Positions 59,326 to 64,000 of a stretch of 64,000 nt of DNA are shown here, in pieces. The first letter of the stretch is position 1. Every line of letters begins with the position of its first letter. Location: NCBI RefSeq assembly GCF_011047135.1, contig NZ_CP049255.1:1-64000 (forward strand), given 5' to 3'. Origin of the DNA: Microbacterium endophyticum. GTDB lineage: Bacteria; Actinomycetota; Actinomycetes; Actinomycetales; Microbacteriaceae. Under the pieces are notes generated by a model. The model ran no database searches. It saw nothing but the letters and a program-made list of their open reading frames with translations, and was not told the DNA's origin. Position numbers and translations under genes: made by a program.

Positions 59326-60648
59326 ATGACTGACGCCATGCTTCCAGACGATCCGTCCTCGGGGCTGAACGAATCGTCGCCCCGGCGCACAGACGGGTCC
59401 ACTCCCTCCTCTCGGCGTGCCGCAAGAGAGGCACAGCGAGAGGAAAGTGCGGTCCCACCAGTTTCGGCAGCGGCCCCCGAAGAGACGTCGCGCATGAGCA
59501 CCCGACCTCAACACACGCCCCCCATCCACGAGATGTTCCAGCCCGAGCCCTCGGCCCGGGGCCCTCGTTCGTCAAAGAGCAAGAATCGGCTCGGCTGCGG
59601 GATTGTGCTGGCACTCATCCTGTTGCTGGTCGGGGGAGTGGCCGCGGGTGGCTGGTGGGTGTGGAGCACCTACGAATCTCAGATTCGCGAGTTGATGGGA
59701 TGGGAAGAGCCCAAAGACTACGAAGCAGGAATGGCCGAAGGCGAGGTCCTCGTGACAATCGCTGACGGTGACGGCGGCCAACAAATTTCGCAGACGCTTT
59801 TCGATCAGGGCGTCACGAAAACTTCCGACGCCTTTTACGACATGCTCGTCGACACCGGAGCGACGACAACGTTCTATCCCGGCACGTATCAACTTCAGTT
59901 GAAGATGACGGCGGCCGCGGCACTCGAAGCACTCGAAGATCCCGCCAACAAGATGGAGAATTCAGCGCAGCTCCCGGAAGGGCTCACCGTTGAGCAAACG
60001 CTGACGCGGCTGAGTGAGAGCACAACTATTTCACTTGACGAACTCGAGGCCGCTGTCGCGAAACCCTCCGACTACGGTGTGTCAGCCGATTCGCTCGAAG
60101 GCTGGTTGTTTCCGGCCACCTATACCTTCGAACCAGGCACTACGGCGACGGCTGTTATCCAAACGCTTGTCGATCGTGCTGTCGAATCGCTCGACGCGGC
60201 CAGTGTTCCGGTGGACGAGCGACAGCGTGTTCTCACCGTGGCGTCGATCATTCAGCGTGAAGCCGGATCTGAAGCTGATTTCTACAAGGTCTCGAGGGTC
60301 ATCCAGAATCGACTCGACGACAGCATGCTGCTGCAGATGGACTCCACTGCTCAATATGGCTACGGCGAGATGCACGACGGCACAGTGAGTTCTTCAGCAG
60401 AAGCTCTCTCGGATGACAATCCCTGGAACACATACGTCCGGCAGGGCTTACCCGCCGGTCCGATCGCGAACCCCGGAGATATCGCCATCGATGCGGCAAT
60501 GCACCCCGCAGACGGTGATTGGTTGTACTTCGTGACTGTCAATCTCGAGACCGGTGAGACCGTATTCACCAACAATCTCGCTGACCATGAGGCTGCAGTA
60601 GCGCAGTGGCGCGCATGGTGCACAGAGAATCCCGACGCCGGATGTTAG
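59326..60648 (+). CDS. mltG: Endolytic murein transglycosylase MltG
   Basis: A 440-residue cell-wall enzyme that cuts nascent glycan strands. A long polar N-terminal cytosolic region (about 1-85, Ser/Pro/Arg/Glu-rich) precedes a single helix (CGIVLALILLLVGGVAAGGWW). The extracytoplasmic YceG domain follows, with LSESTTISLDELEAAV and the catalytic Glu in IIQREAGSEADFYKVSRVIQNRL. AGGAG lies before the ATG at 59326. Its stop overlaps aroE by seven bases. Confidence 0.92.
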   Translation: MTDAMLPDDPSSGLNESSPRRTDGSTPSSRRAAREAQREESAVPPVSAAAPEETSRMSTRPQHTPPIHEMFQPEPSARGPRSSKSKNRLGCGIVLALILLLVGGVAAGGWWVWSTYESQIRELMGWEEPKDYEAGMAEGEVLVTIADGDGGQQISQTLFDQGVTKTSDAFYDMLVDTGATTTFYPGTYQLQLKMTAAAALEALEDPANKMENSAQLPEGLTVEQTLTRLSESTTISLDELEAAVAKPSDYGVSADSLEGWLFPATYTFEPGTTATAVIQTLVDRAVESLDAASVPVDERQRVLTVASIIQREAGSEADFYKVSRVIQNRLDDSMLLQMDSTAQYGYGEMHDGTVSSSAEALSDDNPWNTYVRQGLPAGPIANPGDIAIDAAMHPADGDWLYFVTVNLETGETVFTNNLADHEAAVAQWRAWCTENPDAGC

Positions 60649-61478
60649 TCACTCCCCGCTGTGAAGTCTGGGGAGATCCGATTGCACATAGTCGTTCCCC
60701 GGAGCTGCATCGCGCCGCCTACCGTGTGCTCGACCTCGAGTGGGAATACGACCGTCGCCGCGTCACCGAATCACGCTTCACGAGCGAACTGAACTCCCTA
60801 GGTCCACGATTCCGAGGGCTCTCCGTCACCATGCCGCTCAAATCCGCGGCATACCGAGCCGCCAGCCGTCGTGACAGGCGGGCTCAGCTCACGGGCGCCG
60901 TAAATACATTGGCATTGTCAGCGCGTGGGGCACACGGCTTCAACACCGATATCGGTGGCCTCGTGCAAGCTCTAAAGGATGAGGGCATGGATGCTCTTGA
61001 CCATGTTCGGATCGTGGGAGCTGGCGCGACCGCGACGTCGGCACTTGTCGCTGCTGCAGAGATGGGAGCTACCCGCATTGACGTGGTGGCTCGGCGCCCG
61101 GACGCAACTCATCACCTCATTGCTCTCGGTGAAACGCTCGGCGTGCAGGTCGAAGCACGTTCATTCGATTCACGTTCTGATTCCGCCGTCGAACTGACGA
61201 TTGCGACGCTGCCTGGTGATGCCCCGCTTTCTGACGCACACACTGATGCGCTCGCTGCGACAGGCGGAACACTGTTCGATGTCGTCTACGGACAGTGGCC
61301 GACCACCCTCGCAGCAGCGTGGCAACGCAACGATGCGATCGCCATTTCGGGCCTCGGGATGCTACTTCACCAGGCGCTTCTTCAGGTCCGAGCGTTTACC
61401 ACCGGTGATATCGAAGAACCGATTGCCGACGAACCGGCAGTGCTCGCCGCGATGCGTGCTGCTCTCGTGGGAGACTAG
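60642..61478 (+). CDS. aroE: Shikimate dehydrogenase
   Basis: A 278-residue NADP-dependent enzyme of aromatic amino acid synthesis. The substrate motif [18 protein letters not shown] and catalytic-Lys region [10 protein letters not shown] are clear. The Rossmann motif is [14 protein letters not shown], with NADP contacts in VARRPD. The ATG at 60642 overlaps mltG by seven bases and is chosen over a longer start at 60606. It begins the aroE-aroC-aroK-aroB run. Confidence 0.93.
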   Translation: MLVTPRCEVWGDPIAHSRSPELHRAAYRVLDLEWEYDRRRVTESRFTSELNSLGPRFRGLSVTMPLKSAAYRAASRRDRRAQLTGAVNTLALSARGAHGFNTDIGGLVQALKDEGMDALDHVRIVGAGATATSALVAAAEMGATRIDVVARRPDATHHLIALGETLGVQVEARSFDSRSDSAVELTIATLPGDAPLSDAHTDALAATGGTLFDVVYGQWPTTLAAAWQRNDAIAISGLGMLLHQALLQVRAFTTGDIEEPIADEPAVLAAMRAALVGD

Positions 61479-61482
61479 AAGA

Positions 61483-62709
61483 ATGCTCCGCGTGCTCACG
61501 GCCGGCGAATCGCACGGCCCCGAACTCATTGCTGTCATGGAGGGTCTGCCAGCTGGCGTCCCCATCTCCCGTGCTGCTATCCAAGCTGACCTCGCCCGCA
61601 GAAAGCTCGGCTACGGCCGAGGATCGCGGATGAAGTTCGAAGAAGACGAACTCACCCTCTCGACCGGCGTCCGCCACGGCTCAAGCCTTGGAAGTCCGAT
61701 CGCTCTTCGTATCGGCAACACAGAATGGCCAAAGTGGGCTGAAGTCATGAGCCCCGAGCCAATCGAGATCACAGAGAAGTCTCGGGGTCGCAGCGCAGCT
61801 CTCACTCGCCCTCGACCCGGCCATGCCGACCTTGTCGGCATGCAAAAGTACGGCTTCTATGAAGCTCGACCGATCCTTGAGCGCGCGAGCGCACGTGAGA
61901 CCGCCGCCCGCGTGGCGCTCGGCGCTATTGCCCGCTCGTTTCTCTCAGAGCTCGGCATACGACTCGTCAGTCACACGCTGTCGATCGGGCCCGTGCAGGT
62001 TCCCGAAGGGTCGGCTCTTCCGACAGCAGACGACGTTGACGCACTCGATGCCGACCCGTTGCGATGCTTCGACTCTGAGACGTCAGCGCGCATGGTCGAT
62101 GAGGTGGATGCTGCGCGTAAGGATGGTGACACGCTTGGCGGAATCGTGGAGGTTCTCGCTTACGGCCTTCCTCCGGGGCTCGGCTCCCACGTGCAGTGGG
62201 ATCGCAAACTCGATGCCAAGCTGGCACAGGCGCTCATGAGCATTCAAGCAATCAAGGGTGTCGAGATCGGTGATGGTTTCGAGACAACCCGACGCCGTGG
62301 TTCTGCTGCGCATGATGAGCTTTTCGCAGATGACGGCGGCATAACGCGCACGACTGATCGTGCGGGCGGAACCGAGGGTGGCATGTCGACCGGAACACTG
62401 CTGCGGGTCCGAGCAGGTATGAAGCCGATCGCAACCGTGCCCCACGCTCTTCGAACAATCGACGTGGCAACCGGGGAAACGGCATCCGCTCACCATCAGC
62501 GTTCCGACGTGTGTGCTGTACCGGCGTCAGGCGTTGTCGCTGAAGCGATGGTCGCGATCACTCTTGCGGACGTTGTGCTGGAGAAGTTCGGCGGTGACAG
62601 TGTCGCGGAGACGGCGCGGAACCTGGCGAACTATCTCGCGGCCATCCCTGAGACGCTCCGCACAGCGTCTGAGAGTTCAAGCGCGCTCTTCTCGGATGAT
62701 CGCGCCTGA
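61483..62709 (+). CDS. aroC: Chorismate synthase
   Basis: A 408-residue FMN-dependent enzyme that makes chorismate. It begins [26 protein letters not shown] and has [19 protein letters not shown]-like [15 protein letters not shown], and [14 protein letters not shown]. The start at 61483 is four bases after aroE. The stop overlaps aroK by 14 bases. Length is normal for the actinobacterial form. Confidence 0.95.
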   Translation: MLRVLTAGESHGPELIAVMEGLPAGVPISRAAIQADLARRKLGYGRGSRMKFEEDELTLSTGVRHGSSLGSPIALRIGNTEWPKWAEVMSPEPIEITEKSRGRSAALTRPRPGHADLVGMQKYGFYEARPILERASARETAARVALGAIARSFLSELGIRLVSHTLSIGPVQVPEGSALPTADDVDALDADPLRCFDSETSARMVDEVDAARKDGDTLGGIVEVLAYGLPPGLGSHVQWDRKLDAKLAQALMSIQAIKGVEIGDGFETTRRRGSAAHDELFADDGGITRTTDRAGGTEGGMSTGTLLRVRAGMKPIATVPHALRTIDVATGETASAHHQRSDVCAVPASGVVAEAMVAITLADVVLEKFGGDSVAETARNLANYLAAIPETLRTASESSSALFSDDRA

Positions 62710-63229
62710 GTCGCGATCGCTGGTTCTCGTCGGTCCGATGGGAGCGGGCAAGACGAGCGTGGGCCGCCGTGTGGCGCGCGCACTCGGCGAGCGGTTTGTC
62801 GACACAGATAAGTCGGTGATTCGCGAGCACGGAGCTATCGCTGAGATCTTTTCACAGCAGGGCGAGCGCCACTTTCGAGAGCTTGAGCGTGCTGCCGTCA
62901 TCGACGCACTCTCTCATGGCGGCGTAATTGCACTAGGTGGGGGCGCGGTGCTTGACCCGAGCACACGCTCGGATCTGGGCGCACACCGCGTCGTCTTTCT
63001 TACCGTCAACGCCAAGATCGTCGCGTCCAGGATTGCAAGCGACGACAGACCACTTCTTTCCGGGGAAGATCCTCTCGCACGGTGGCAGAAGATCTATCGA
63101 GAACGCCTACCGCTCTACGAAGAAGTGGCGGACGCAACTTTCGATACATCGGCTGGTCCGCTTGCGCATGCTGTGGCAGCGATAGTCGATTGGGCCAAGC
63201 ACGACGACAACCGTCTGGAGAATTCATGA
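62696..63229 (+). CDS. aroK: Shikimate kinase
   Basis: A 177-residue kinase. Walker A is [15 protein letters not shown]. The shikimate-binding region reads [11 protein letters not shown], and the lid and [11 protein letters not shown] blocks follow. The ATG at 62696 overlaps aroC by 14 bases and is preferred to longer in-frame starts. The stop overlaps aroB by ATGA. Confidence 0.93.
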   Translation: MIAPESRSLVLVGPMGAGKTSVGRRVARALGERFVDTDKSVIREHGAIAEIFSQQGERHFRELERAAVIDALSHGGVIALGGGAVLDPSTRSDLGAHRVVFLTVNAKIVASRIASDDRPLLSGEDPLARWQKIYRERLPLYEEVADATFDTSAGPLAHAVAAIVDWAKHDDNRLENS

Positions 63230-64000
63230 GCGACAACACCATCATTTCCGTAGCTGGTGCCGAACCGTATGACATCACTGTCGGACGCGAAATCCTGTCG
63301 CTCACACCGCAAGCGCTCGCGCCGACGGTCAAGAAAGTGCTTGTCGTGCACGCTCCGACGGTGAGCGCTAAAGCAGCTGAACTCCGTGAGCTTCTCATGG
63401 CATCCGGCGAACGTGAGGTTCTCCTCGCTGAAATTCCAGACGCCGAAGCAGGAAAGCGCATTGAAGTTGCCGCATTTTGTTGGCAGATCATGGGGCAAGC
63501 TGATTTCACACGCACCGACGCTGTTGTGGGATTCGGCGGCGGTTCAGTCACCGACGTAGCCGGATTCGTTGCCGCTACCTGGCTTCGTGGCGTGCAGATC
63601 GTTCAGATCCCCACGACAGTGCTCGCCATGGTGGATGCGGCCGTCGGGGGGAAGACCGGCGTCAACACAGCAGAGGGCAAGAACCTCGTTGGGGCGTTCT
63701 GGCCGCCACGAGCAGTGCTGTGCGACCTCGACCTCCTAGAGACACTCGGCGAAAACGAGCGGGTCGCCGGTTTCGCCGAAGTCGTCAAAGCCGGCTTCAT
63801 TTGGTACCCAGAAATTCTCGATCTGATCGAGCAGGACCCGGTTGCTGCGGTCGATCCCACGAGCCCGGCATTTCGTCGCTGCATCGAACTAGCGATCGAG
63901 ATGAAAGCTCGAGTCGTGGGCGAAGACCTGCGAGAAGCCGGTCTTCGCGAAGTCCTCAACTACGGTCACACTCTCGGTCACGCCATCGAGCACGCGGAGC
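63226..64000 (+). CDS. aroB: 3-dehydroquinate synthase, cut by window end
   Basis: The first 258 residues of AroB, which turns DAHP into 3-dehydroquinate. NAD-binding and metal motifs are visible: VVGFGGGSVTDVAGFVAA, VDAAVGGKTGVNTAEGKN and the metal His in LNYGHTLGHAIEH at the window edge. The start overlaps aroK by four bases. No stop is reached. Confidence 0.95.
   Translation, partial: MSDNTIISVAGAEPYDITVGREILSLTPQALAPTVKKVLVVHAPTVSAKAAELRELLMASGEREVLLAEIPDAEAGKRIEVAAFCWQIMGQADFTRTDAVVGFGGGSVTDVAGFVAATWLRGVQIVQIPTTVLAMVDAAVGGKTGVNTAEGKNLVGAFWPPRAVLCDLDLLETLGENERVAGFAEVVKAGFIWYPEILDLIEQDPVAAVDPTSPAFRRCIELAIEMKARVVGEDLREAGLREVLNYGHTLGHAIEHAE

Overview
This window is a dense, housekeeping-rich stretch of an actinobacterial chromosome. 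It looks like Microbacteriaceae (Microbacterium-like). The lineage call rests on actinobacterial families (SepH, DUF4193, DUF3093, DUF3710, DUF3159, DUF3000, DUF7455, AcnA, RelA), on conserved gene blocks (dut-DUF3710-DUF3159-acnA-dxs; yebC-ruvCAB-yajC-secDF-relA; rpsD-alaS-ruvX-mltG-aroECKB) and on many leaderless genes. Base composition looks moderately GC-rich but was not computed. No insertion sequence, prophage, CRISPR array, rRNA or replication origin was seen, and no gene-free stretch exceeds 300 bases.

Layout. 1-2637: lpdA (cut by the left edge), pepA and a PAC2 protein. 2852-7643: rpoD followed by an unusual block: a CofE/F420-glutamate-ligase-like gene coupled to rpoD, an ATP-grasp ligase, and two overlapping genes that together make up one alanine racemase in pieces. 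7647-14831: DUF7455, topoisomerase IV (parE, parC), an alkaline-phosphatase-superfamily gene and sepH. 15038-22670: DUF4193, DUF3093, dut, DUF3710, DUF3159, aconitase and dxs. 22730-27938: a minus-strand group of fatty-acid oxidation genes (fadB, fadA), RNase D and DUF3000. 27964-31258: an alpha/beta hydrolase, then the minus-strand sulfurtransferase-sufE-RibD-like set. 31399-35103: zapE, amtB behind a GlnR-like box, a lone PemK/MazF-like toxin and a DUF1275 membrane protein. 35168-35730: four tRNA genes. 35731-42506: an anion transporter, thrS, HIT, and vitamin B6 genes (pdxY, pdxS, pdxT). 42557-51207: yebC, ruvCAB, the Sec accessory genes and relA. 51194-64000: an AbiEi-like protein, DUF349, rarA, rpsD, alaS, ruvX, mltG and the shikimate genes aroE-C-K-B (aroB cut by the right edge).

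The most striking item is the split racemase at 5953-7643. The first gene keeps the C-terminal racemase domain with its catalytic Tyr and Met-Asp, but has a stub barrel whose PLP lysine is Arg. The second keeps a complete PLP barrel (Lys33, Tyr37, Arg130, His162, Ser200, Arg215) but has lost the Tyr and Met-Asp from its C-terminal domain. Active sites of ordinary Alr form between subunits, so the pair predicts an obligate heterodimer with one working site. The two ligase-like neighbours suggest a pathway that makes and couples a D-amino acid, possibly for the cell wall.

Regulatory signals readable by eye include many TAnnnT boxes six to seven bases before a start codon (leaderless mRNAs), a LexA box at ruvA, GlnR-type boxes at amtB, a perfect 28-bp palindrome before acnA, a palindromic shared -10 in the racemase block, and several strong terminators.
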